NCBI GenBank assembly: GCA_003313425.1
Contig: NHZP01000016.1
Span: 558,001 to 622,000, forward strand
Direction of reading: 5' to 3'
Source of the DNA: Pseudopyrenochaeta lycopersici
Lineage: Eukaryota; Ascomycota; Dothideomycetes; Pleosporales; Pseudopyrenochaetaceae
Length of the DNA: 64,000 bases
Positions 10,110 through 20,700 of the stretch are shown here, piece by piece. Below the pieces are notes generated by a model. That model searched no databases. It saw only the letters and a list, made by a program, of their open reading frames with translations, and was not told the origin of the DNA. The translations under genes and the position numbers were made by a program. Positions within the stretch are counted from its first letter, which is position 1, and each line of letters starts with the position of its first letter.

Positions 10110-12615
10110 TTACAACTCCTCCAAGTCCTCGTCGCTCATATCGAGTGGCGGGAAGTCTCCTGCCTCGCATCGTTCAGGGCGTACGAAGACGCCGCAATTG
10201 TTTGAGCATTCAAAGTATCGCTTGCCCTTGACTGTGCCGTCATTCTTGCCTGTGGGCTCGTCCAAAGTCACACCAATCCACGTGCCGATACCTGGAATCT
10301 CGGGCACCAGGCCAATGTAGGATACTGTGCCTCGACGAGCATCCGTTTCGGGAAGAAGGCGAACACGACAGGAGAGTGATAGACCTGTTGAGGTTGTTAG
10401 TAGCTGCTATATAAGTCGTGAACACAGCTGATCAATATAATGGGCATGTGGCTCGCATGCGAGGAATGCGGTAAAACGGGAAGTCTGTGACGCCAGCAAC
10501 CGTGAACAGCCAGTAAGTGGATATGTTGCAAATGTCGCAACACGAGATGTGCTTCCTGCACACCGATCACATGTGGTAGCCGCCTATTCTGATGATGAGG
10601 CTGACGTGCAAATAGAGAAGCGGCCGACGGCTGAGAGTGGAGAAGGTGAGCAATATTGGTCACTAGCGAAGCAGTGATGCGTGAACATCAAGCAGCGACG
10701 GGCCGTTGGTCGTCAACAACTCGTTAACGCGAGCGGCTCGTTCCAGGAGACCCCATGACTGCAGCATGATGGCTCGTGCATCGTGCGCTATGACTTGACG
10801 TCGAGTGATGATCTTGTCTACGCTTTATCTCTGGTCTATCGAAAGAGCACTTTGAATCGCAATGACGAATAGTGGTTAAGAGTGAGGCTGGTGGCGAATG
10901 TGACCAGGTTTGAGTTTCGGCGACTTTTGCTACCGTCGCATGTTTCCAGCGGAACGGGTGGGCGGGGGAAGACGATCTTCAAAACCACAGTATTATAAGC
11001 GATACCCAAGAAGGGCACGCACAAGGGCTGTGGTACCTGTCTGAGGGTTGATTTGATCAGGCTGGAGTATTGGACGTCATTGAAGCCGCCGTCAATGTCT
11101 GCCTCAGCTGGTCGAGGGGTGTATGCGCGACGCCCAGAAAGGAAATGTATATGACAAACTTGGTAAGAGAACGTTCGGTATGGGAGATTAATCGGACCGC
11201 CTCCATTTTCGCCGAACTCTCCGTGTTTGCAAAAGATTACAGGATGAGACATTGATTCCTTCGTCCTTGAAGCGAGGCATCTGCAACCGGGGCCGTGGGG
11301 GTGAGGGGGTGAGGGGGTGAGGGCTGCAGCTGGCCAGTTTGGGAACCATTTGAAGCATGTCTGGATGACGTGCTAAAACGGAAGATAAGGCCAATCTGAG
11401 CATTTAAAGCCATGTGCTGCGGGCCTGACATTGCTTTTGCTCGTCTCGCTCTACGAGAATAATACGAGTCGACAAAAATAAAATTCAAACGACAAAGAAA
11501 CAGCTTACCTCTCTCTTCTACTTCGCGCTCGGAGGCGCGAATCTTCTGTTGTTCGATGGTGCCAGCATCGGGATCGAATCGACCCAATTTCTGGGCTTTT
11601 TTCCAAGCAAGAACACTGTCTGTCCTCGACTCGTACTCTGCTGTTGGCATTTCATACTTGTCCACGGATGAAAGGTCATTGAAATCCGTGCGTGCAGCTG
11701 GTGGGCGTGTGTCGACAACCTAGGACTGGGTAGTTAGGACGGAACCATGTCTACGAGCAGCCATTTGTTCGCAGATTGTTGTTGAGGGCAATCATGCGCT
11801 CATCCAGCTGGGTTTGGGAGGAAAACAGGGATCGAGTAAATGAGAGGAGCATGATGGCAAATGAGGCTGAAGAGCCGAACAGAACAAAGGAGAACCGGGG
11901 AAAGCAACCAGGAATAGAGAGGATCCGAAAGGCGGGTGTCGAGAGGAAAGAACCGTCAGGGTCCGATGGCGAAGCTCGAGCACAAGTGTGAAAACGGCGA
12001 GGAGCCGAATGGTTCTTTTCCCAGCGCCGCGGTGTTACACCGAGCCTGTCAGGTCACGACTTTGGCGATGGCGATGACAAAGATGGTGGACAGGCGGCGA
12101 GGGGCACTGCGGGGCATCCAGCAAGGGAGGCATGACGCTGCTGGGGGGGCTGACAGCCTCAGAATTCGACCGAGGCAGCAAATGAGGAGAAAAAGCAACG
12201 CGGTGGGCAAGAGCACTAGAAACGGCTACGAGGGAGCGACATGGGAGTGCAAAGCTGGATCCAAACGGGAACGATGTGGCAGCAGGTGAGAGGATGGCTC
12301 GCGCCGGCGGTCCAGGGACAGGGCCACCAGCGCTATGCAATGAGAGAGAGAAGAAGCACTTACGGCGATCTCCGCATATGGCTGCAGTGGGAACGCAGCG
12401 AGGCGCGTCTGCTCTTCGTCCGCCGCAGAGAGGGGGACCGCATCTTGGGATCCAAGGCGCAACGACAGCTGCTGGCTGCTGGCTGGGATGCCGGTAATGG
12501 GCTCCAGGCGCGTCTTGAGTTGGGCGATGCTCCACGAAGGGGAGATGCGTCTTTCAGAGGCGGCATTGGGTGAACTGATGAGGAGTGGCACATCGGCCGC
12601 GCTCTGAAGGGACAT
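10110..12615 (-). CDS. alf1: Tubulin-folding cofactor B (CAP-Gly plus ubiquitin-like domain)
   Basis: Cofactor B binds alpha-tubulin after the chaperonin and passes it to cofactor E. Exons are 12615-12364, 11719-11509 and 10384-10110; their lengths (252, 211, 275) keep frame and give 245 residues, the usual family length (about 245). Exon 1 encodes the ubiquitin-like domain (MSLQSAADVPLLISSPNAAS to QPYAEIA). Exon 2 carries the linker VVDTRPPAARTDFNDLSSVD and SDSVLAWKK-like helix (DSVLAWKKAQKLGRFDP). Exon 3 holds the CAP-Gly domain: GTVSYIGLVPEIPGIGTWIG, the GKNDG tubulin/EB-tail binding signature, and RYFECSNNCGVFVRP. It ends DMSDEDLEEL. Introns of 644 bp (12363-11720) and 1,124 bp (11508-10385) are ten to twenty times longer than others here (see findings). 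Confidence 0.92.
11288..11323. repeat. G-rich gtgaggg minisatellite inside alf1 intron 2
   Basis: The + strand reads ggggccgtgggggtgagg followed by two more gggggtga units. Four or more runs of G on one strand could form a quadruplex; because alf1 is transcribed from the other strand, its pre-mRNA would carry the C-rich version. Confidence 0.7.
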
Positions 12616-14000
12616 GCTGGCCGAAGGTAGGCTATCCGCCCCGGATATGGGATGGGGTAGGCTAGTGAGCGAGAGAGACGCGAGTATGAGCAGAATAAAG
12701 TGATTGGGATGATGATGTGGTTGGTGTGAGTTGTTGCGCCAATGATGGTGGGGGACCTAGCAGAGTGGAGGCGCAATGGGGCAGCGGTGCTGCAGGAGCA
12801 TGAACTCAGGCTCTGAAAAGTTGACCTGTCGACTTTTGCCAGCTGACCCGCTCTGTATGCGGCCGGTTTGGGCGAGATGGTGTAGGGCAGAGAAAAAGCA
12901 GTCGAGGTTCTGCGGAGAATATCTAGGTGCCCACGAATCGGGAAGCTCAAGCGAGACGCCAAGCGCATAGTTTTGACCACAAGTGAATGTCTCAGAACAA
13001 CATCATGGAACGCCAATGCACCCCACGCGCCCTCATGGACGCCGTGGAAGGCGCGGAATTCAACCCCACGCACGCGCGTTGGCGTTGTTGACGTCGTTCG
13101 CGCGGGTTTTCCTTCGCCTTTGCCGGGCGTGGAGTGGCTCTGATAGCAGCGAGACTCCAGCCAGTGGCATTCAAACCATCCACTCGTCAAGACGGCGCCG
13201 TGGCACCGAATGATATGTCTCATCTGCGAGGCACACAGACAGCAGGGGGCGCGTCTTGTCCAAGGCGCCGCACTCGGATCTGGTCTGAAGATGAATCGGA
13301 TGAAGTCATCTGGCGCTCTCGCCTGAACTGCGGCCAAGGGCACGGCAATTTTCCTCCAACTGTGCGCAGGCCTCACCGCCTGTTGTGATGCAATGCAAGG
13401 CGTCTAAAAATACAGAGTGCTGCGCCAGGGGGGGAGGGGGCAGTTCCTTCGTATACAAGTTGAACTGGTCGGCGGCGCAACCATGAAACTGACAGCCAGC
13501 TGGCATCCCAAACCCCACATTGGGCTAGGCAGCGCCAGACGTTGCAGAGCGTCAAAAGGCTAGGCTGTGACACGCAGCAGAAGTCGCGGCACATGATGGG
13601 GTTCGCGGTTCTGCAGCGGGCGCACAAAGACGGTTCGCCGGAACGTCGCACCCTGCGACCGGGGCGTAGAAAGAATCATGTTCGCATGCCGCACACAGAT
13701 TGCAACATAGTCTGTGGGAAGTCCTTTCATCAACTACGCGCTGCGCCGCCGACGAAGCCCTTTTATTTAACGAGCTGGACGCACGGGGATGCTGTTCGCG
13801 CCTAATGCACTTCGGTCCCAAATGACCGAAAGCCCTGTTCCTTCCAACCTCACTCAAACGTTAACCAACACGGGTATGGGCCAGCCCTCACCGCTCTTGA
13901 TGGCCTGGTGAAGCCCTAGACACCTCTCGGCGCCCGTGATGCAATCGCCCACACGGCTGTCCGGGTTGCTGCTGCCACTACGGGCTCCCACCTGCTGCCG

Positions 14001-14059
14001 CTATTGCGGCCATTGCGGCCATTGCGGCCACTGCGGCCACGGCGGCCACTGCGGCCAAC
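14001..14059. repeat. Nine-bp minisatellite (cattgcggc)n
   Basis: Six to seven copies of a 9-bp unit, cattgcggc with variants cactgcggc and cacggcggc, follow each other. The unit is a multiple of three, so adjoining open frames read as PLRPLR or WPQWPQ repeats; that is a consequence, not evidence of a gene. Confidence 0.85.
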
Positions 14060-14160
14060 ATTCGCAAAAGTCGATGACCTGGCACGGCGACGCCTCCTCA
14101 TGTGCACACCGGTAGGCCTGGAAGACGACAACAACGTGGCCCATGGAACACGAGACAACA

Positions 14161-14188
14161 CAGCAGCAAGCAGCAGCAGCAGCAGCAG
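14161..14188. repeat. CAG trinucleotide microsatellite
   Basis: About nine CAG/AGC units with one interruption (cagcagcaagcagcagc). It lies outside any gene I can support. Confidence 0.8.
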
Positions 14189-16104
14189 AGCACCGCCGCA
14201 GTATGGCGGACCCATGTCTCACGTGGGCAGAGTAGCACAAGTTTATGTTCTGGTTACGGGTCAAGCCGGAGCTACCACTCAAAAAAGCCCCATCAATCGC
14301 ATACACGCAGCACCGTGTTTGGCGCGTTATCAGAAGCTAAACGTCACAGCCATTGTCGGCAGTTCACCGCTTCTCTTGTCCAAAAGTGAAGCCTGTGTTG
14401 ACCTTGATGGCCCCCCAGTGGGGTTGCTGGATCGAACCATCCACGCTGGAAATGCAAGCGTGGAGCGCTGACTGGATGGGGTCAAGCTTTTGGCTTGGAC
14501 ACCTCACTCTCTGCACCGCCATAATGAAGTCAGCGTTCGCAAGGCTTTCGTTCGGCAACGACGCTTCTGGCGTTAGTTAGCGGTAGGGCAGGCGAAGGAT
14601 GTGCAGATCTTGTTCGCCGCGACGCCATGTCATCGTGCTTCCTGCACACCCGGATCCAGCCCTGGACGCATGTTCAGCAATCCCTGAGACTGTTCACCGC
14701 TCTCTCCCGCGCCTGATTCGCTGCCCCTTCTTGTCATGTCCATCTAACCAGCGCGATCATCGTAAAGCTCCCTGCCGCCGCTGGGCGTTGCAAACGCCGC
14801 AGCCCCGTCTTGGGCGGCGCATTGAGGCCTGACGAAAAGAAAAAGGGCACCAAATGAGGCCCAGCCATGCGACTAGGTCAATATGAAGTAATAACAAAGC
14901 GTGAACCAGAGCTCAAAGCGAGTAATGCTATCAAGTGGAGGACACGTCATCTAAATCATCCTGTACTGGCAGCAACCGTCTTGTGCTTTTTGGTCGCAGG
15001 GCTCCAATTAGTCATTTGGGCTCTATGGACCTTTTCTTTGGCCGCTCGCTAAGTTCGCGGCAAACATGCTTTCCCAGAGATCAGATCAGCTGTGCTGCCT
15101 TGGGCATGGTCTGTGGGTCGTTAATGTGGCGCGCGCCAGCACGAGTCGAGGAAGCGTAAAAGCGCGAAAGAAGTCAGTGTCAAGTCAAAACGCAAAAGGG
15201 TACATCCTAATCCAAGCCCCCGGATCCCTACCGCGGACCATGAGGCGGCGCCGGGGCTTGTTCAGGGATTGCATGTATTAGTATTACAAGTCGCACGCTA
15301 ATTCTCCCTAATGGCACATCCATGCCTCCCAGAGTACCTCAGACCCTATTCTCCGTTTCTTACCAGGTCGTATCCATCATTCCTCAACACAACGTCTTTC
15401 TCCTTCCTCCGCTCTCCCTGCAAAGTCAGTGGCTCAGCACGCCTGTCGTTGATAAAGTCATTGGTTGGCCTGTTTCACGCCCCTGCTCCAACAGCCCTGC
15501 CTCATTGCCCAAATAGCTCCAGTCGACCAACCACTTAGAGGGTCAATCACCCAAAGAACCTCGCTACTGGATCACCTTGGCCAGCATCCGCACCTTTAGC
15601 TCTATTACCGCACCACTGCCCTCTCCTGTTCCGTCTTTGTACTCGGTCACGTACCATCCAGCTTCGCGCCGCCTTTACTGTTATTGTTTATCGAAATAAC
15701 AACCCCTCTCGGCCTTCTCACTCAACATTGAACTACTGCTGCTGCTGCTGCCCCATCGACGCAGCATCTGCTTCTGCCTTGCCCCCGCCCAACGCCACGC
15801 CTGAGCTGCAAGCGTTGTGCTGCTGCTTGTGGTACCCTACTCTCCACATCAGGCTCCCTTGGGCCAACATCCTCTCCACGAAACGCCCAACTTGACCGGT
15901 AGCGCTCCCATCCACAGATAGTGGTACTTCTTCTACGAAGTCTAGCGTAGTTCCTTTACCCCAGCTGTTCCTAATCGCATCCCCTCTATAGCTGCCAGCT
16001 CCAACGCACCTTTGTGCGGACCTTCTCGCTTTCGGTGGAACTGGGAGATTTAGAAAACTTCACTACCTTATGGGCTGGCTCGGGGCCGGTCCACCTAGCC
16101 CATC

Positions 16105-17728
16105 GTGGATATCAATCTCCTGCTCGAGCCTCGGGGCTCAGAGTCGCCAGCGAGCAAGAAGAGCTCGGCGTCCGTAACATCCAACTCCACTGCAGCAACG
16201 AGAGCGTATACGACCGCACCTTCAGCATATACGCAATCTCCTGCACAGGGAGCATCTCCTGCCTACGCTACTGGCTCACCGGCGTACGCAGGACCTTCAC
16301 CCTATGGCCCGAATTCTGCGTACCCTAACCAGGCACCAACATCAGCACCTCATGGACCTGGATCAATGCTAGGTGGACCAGTACTACCTGCTATTTCAGA
16401 ACTCCAACGGCATCCGGATCCGGCGAGCCACCCTCAGTTTCGTCCGCTGTATTCAGGCCCGCCTGGACCCACCACCATTCATCAAGGCCCAACTGGTACC
16501 AATGGATCCCCTCCTTCGGCACTGAAACGTCAAGCCTCTCAAACTCCCTTACCGGAAGAGAGTCCTGCGAAGAAGCAGTCTAAATGGACTCCGGAAGAAG
16601 ACAATCTCACGATCGAACTGAGGGGCCAGGGCATGAAATGGGATGATATTGCGAAACGCTTACCTGGAAGGAGCTCCATTTCGTGCAGACTACGCTATCA
16701 AAACTACCTGGAGAAGCGCGCCATCTGGGATGAAGAGAAGAAGAATAAGCTAGCAAGACTTTACGCCCGGTACGTACAAGATGAAGTCTTTCGACTGCTA
16801 GCATGCAGCCCCAATTGTGGGCGAGATTTTCAGATCTCGGTCCCCTGCGCCTTCCCTTGAGCGTCGCGTCTTGCTTCCCATGCCTTTGGTCATTTCCACC
16901 CACCCACACAACCTCCTACATAGTGCCAGTACGCAACGCAGTTTCTGCGCTCTACTTTGCCTCAATAATGCTAACTTCAAAGATAGATTCAAAGACCAAA
17001 TGTGGCAGAAGGTGGCCACTGAAATGGGCATTCCCTGGCGGTCGGCTGAGTCGATGCACTGGCAGCTGGGAGAGCAAGAAATGAGCGCCCGTGCCAATGC
17101 GCCCGTCTTCCAGCTGCACCCATCTGCAACCGGCACAGGACTGAGTTCGCCATCGCAAATACCCGTTGTACCCGCTCTTGCTCCACCTGGCTTCACTCCT
17201 GCAAACGCCGCTCAATTAATGCCGAATCCGCCACAAATGTCTACGCAACACCATCAACCACCCTCACCGCTCCCGCAGGGGCCAATTCATGGGTATCATC
17301 AGCGCACAGATAGTGGGTCAAGTGCAGGCCGGAGAAGGACCAGCTCATTTAGTCGTAGACGCGCAGATCCTCGATCTAGATCTAGCGTTCCGCCTCAGCT
17401 TGGTCAACCGCTTCCCCAATTACAGGCTGCTTCTGAGGAAGACTTGGTCAGTGGAGCACGCACTGCGCCTGTGCCTGAGATGTACTCGGCAATCAAGCGA
17501 GAGGGCGAGGGCTCCAGCTACGTTGAGGCGTACCAGAAGAGGAGGCGAGAAGAAGAGGCTACAGGCCCATCTCGGTCGGAATTGGACTCTCGAAGCCCGG
17601 GAGCCAGGAGTCCTGATAGGTTGTCGCAGCGCAGTGGGACGGGGAGCGTGAAGAGCTTGAAACGCGAGCCCGAAGAAGCCGAGCGAACCCCCGCCATACC
17701 TTCTCCGCCCCCACCTACGGCCCTTTAA
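16105..17728 (+). CDS. Myb/SANT-domain DNA-binding protein
   Basis: A probable transcription regulator. Exons are 16105-16769 and 16987-17728; the 217-bp intron uses CG|GTACGT and an AG just after gatag, restoring LYARFKDQMWQKVA. The product is about 468 residues. After a proline/serine/alanine-rich N-terminus, a Myb/SANT repeat begins at QSKWTPEEDNLTIELRGQGM and continues KWDDIAKRLPGRSSISCRLR. A second, weaker helix-rich repeat follows (LARLYARFKDQMWQKVATEM, then IPWRSAESMHWQLGEQEM). The rest is low-complexity with basic SRRRADPRSRS and KRRREEE segments that may be nuclear localisation signals. The evident N-terminus (DINLLLEPRGSES) is preceded by GTG at 16105 rather than ATG, with TAG in frame at 16096; the true start is unresolved (see findings). 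The first in-frame ATG is at 16366. Confidence 0.82.
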
Positions 17729-20700
17729 GTATTCGGCCGGTCATCTCATCGACAACCGAACAAGGACCGCCTGGTTCATGGCATGGCTGATTTCGTCACC
17801 CCAGGGGTTTGATTCGCAGCGGCAGTACAATTGTAGAAAGAGACGAGAGAGCACATACGTTCGGGCAGGAACCGAAAAGAGCGTGGATATAATTGGAAAC
17901 TTGGATAAGGCGCACAAGAGGTAGAAGGACGTACTCGCGATATGACGACGCTTAGATTGGGAACAAGCTCAGGCATGCATAGCAGACAAACAAGCGGCTG
18001 TCCGTTTTGAGCGGCAATGATTGTGGCATTTAGCGTGGGTTTGGTATACATCTTGCTTTGGTTTCATCTCCTTTTGCATTTCATTTCTCATAGAACATCA
18101 TAGCGCAGGATTTTCTTTGGTGGTGGTCGTCATCCGTCATTTCTTGCTTGTTATTATATCACGCATTCGGTGCGGTCACGATTGTGCATTTCCCGCAAGC
18201 GTTTCACTTTTTTCCCTTTATTATCATCTCATTGTAAGTACCAGCGGCATAGCGTGGCGAGGATACCGATCATATCATTATATCATATTGTACTTTCACC
18301 AGCATCAGCATATCCATACATTCTACATACATCACTACAGAATTTACTTCCCGCGTCATTGCGACTCATCCCCGTCTGCGCCAAAACTTTCTGCTCGCCA
18401 CGATGCATCCTGGCGCAGTGCCAGCAAGCATAGCATGGCCACGACTTGTCACAATTGTTGAATACAACGTCGTTCATCTCCGAACTACAATCCCTCTCTA
18501 CTGAGTCAAACGTCTCAAACTTGAAAATTTTGACAACAGGAAAGTCAAGCATCCCATGCCAGACTCGGTGGCGGTGAACAGCAAATTCCCACCGCCCCTT
18601 CGTTTACCCCAGATCATGGTGCGATGACGTATCTGATAGCCTGCAGTCAAAGTCGGTCAAGAGGACTGCATACGTGGCGAGCCCGCGAGCCTGCATTGTT
18701 GCGCTGTCACCGCTCAGTCTTTTTAATCAAGGTTGTTTAAAAATGGTGGTGTTGAATGCGTTGTCCTACACAGCCTCACGCCTCACTAACCTTGATGGCG
18801 CCGCGAGAAGGACCGAGCTGGAACCAGAGCACTGCATGAACTCGCCTGAACCGTTCACCATCCGGTCCTATTTTAATATTAGTAGAAGCGGGTCATCGGC
18901 CAGTTCAGCAGCGGATACAGCGAAGTCCCGCCCCGCAAAAAGCAAGATTATTAGTGGGTATCGAAAAGGAGCATAGCTGTGTCGCCTTATCGATAATGGG
19001 GGGCACAAAGGAGATTCCAAACGCAACCAATCCTTCCACTCCCTCATCCGCCTTCACATTCAGTCATTCGCATTTCAGGAAAAACCAAGTCAAACCATCC
19101 GTGACTGTTCTGTTCGACCACAAGGCTGAGAACCATACAACCCCACCACTCGAGCTTAGGATGAAACACCCTAAAGGCACAAACATCCTTGCTTTCTCAC
19201 CATCATGCCTGCAACCAATCTAGCTTCATATAGATTGCTTTGCTTCGATTGCTTTTCCAGAAAGATCCATGCTATGGGCCACCCGGGGTTACACCTGCCG
19301 TTCACGCCAGGAATATACGATGGTTCATTCAGGCAGATGTTCGGCATGAACGACAGCATTCAACGCGGAGAGCTGGCGAGAGGAAGTGAACATCCGACGT
19401 GGGCACGGGCGAGCATGTCGAACGAAATATCTCGGTCCGTTACTGCCTGCAGCGCTCTTATTTATTGGCGGTGCCAGTTTGGTTTTCATGATTTTCGGCC
19501 TGCATAACGGTACCTGCGAACATGTCCGGACATGCCATGGTAATACGCATCATATGCATCATCCGTACATGATCAAACAGATTGGATTGATGTCGCGCAG
19601 CGGTCGTTCCGTATTACTCGGAGATGATCTGCTTCGAGAAGGCTTCCCGCTGCGGCTTCTTTAGCACCGTGTGTTCTGTTCGCCAATCGCGAATCATGAC
19701 ACCCATTCACTTGACACAACTCTCTCCACACCTCTCATACATGCCATCCCGGCTTTGCCATGGAAGCCCTCGACCATTCCATTCATCGGACGAGGAGCCA
19801 GCTCCCCTTCAAATGAGTGTCTCGGCCAACATGGCGCTGATCTACCCGGGATCGCCGCACTGGGCGACAATATTGACTCGATTCAGTGGCATGAACGAAC
19901 ACCATGGTGAACCATGGCCTGAATCTCAAATCGTGATGTCGCCCACCCGTTTGCCGCTAATCTGACACAAGCTAGCACCGGCAAAGAGCGTCAAGAACAT
20001 TCCACGGCCCCAACATCATTTCGGCATTGGAAACGTAGGTTCGCCGGCTGGCCAAACCTTCCTCGTGTTTGTCTGACAGTTCGGAGAGTGCTCGAATGGG
20101 ACGTTTGTGACGGTGGGGTAGTTTGACGATCCAGCGTGCATCGCGGGTTGGCAATGTAGGAAGATCTCAAATCCACCATGTCGCACACGGCTGGATAGAC
20201 TGTTGAATGTTGGAACACCACGAATCGTAAATAGACACGACTCGAAAGTCATGGCATCAGCGCCTGGGGCGCTGGTTGCATGTCATTCACATGCGTCGAC
20301 CATCAGCTCATCAGCAGCCACCGACTGCAGCCACATTGTTCTCCGCGTTATCGTGCCGTATCGAAGTTCGTTCTTGGGAAGGATTCCAGCGTTACGAATA
20401 CGCAGTCATTCGAAAGTCAGATGTCACGCATCCGACAACACCATCCGCAGTTTGAGGTTTTTGGACAACAAGCGGCTAACAGGTAAATTGGCGGCTCCGC
20501 ATTAAAATTACCGATCTACTGGTTCACAGCAGTTCATCGGAATTATCGCTAAGACGCCGTCGTTTTCAGCATGACTCGCGACACTAGAACTCCAGGAACT
20601 TTCCGGAACCATCAAAGCTGCAGTAGGTAAGCGAAATGGTCGCGTGCTACCGTAGTATAGCTGTAGATAATGACAAGAAAGTCCAATGTGACTCTGGAGA

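Larger units (their letters stand above)
12616..16104. other. GC-rich gene-free stretch with minisatellites
   Basis: About 3.5 kb between alf1 (divergent start) and the Myb gene. Long open frames exist on both strands, the longest on the minus strand at 13376-12360, but they are arginine/serine/proline-rich, lack a recognisable domain and overlap alf1 exon 1 out of frame. I treat them as by-products of high GC. It contains the short repeats listed separately, and near the right end pyrimidine-rich DNA (15310-16000) that is probably the promoter and leader of the Myb gene. Confidence 0.5.

Noticed and set aside
10836..11252. 138-codon minus-strand frame inside alf1 intron 2 as a nested gene
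   Set aside because: No domain, no splice partners and no clear start context; kept only as a remark on the long intron.
12360..13376. 338-codon minus-strand open frame overlapping alf1 exon 1
   Set aside because: Same strand but a different frame from the secure alf1 exon; arginine/serine/proline-rich text without a domain, explained by high GC content.
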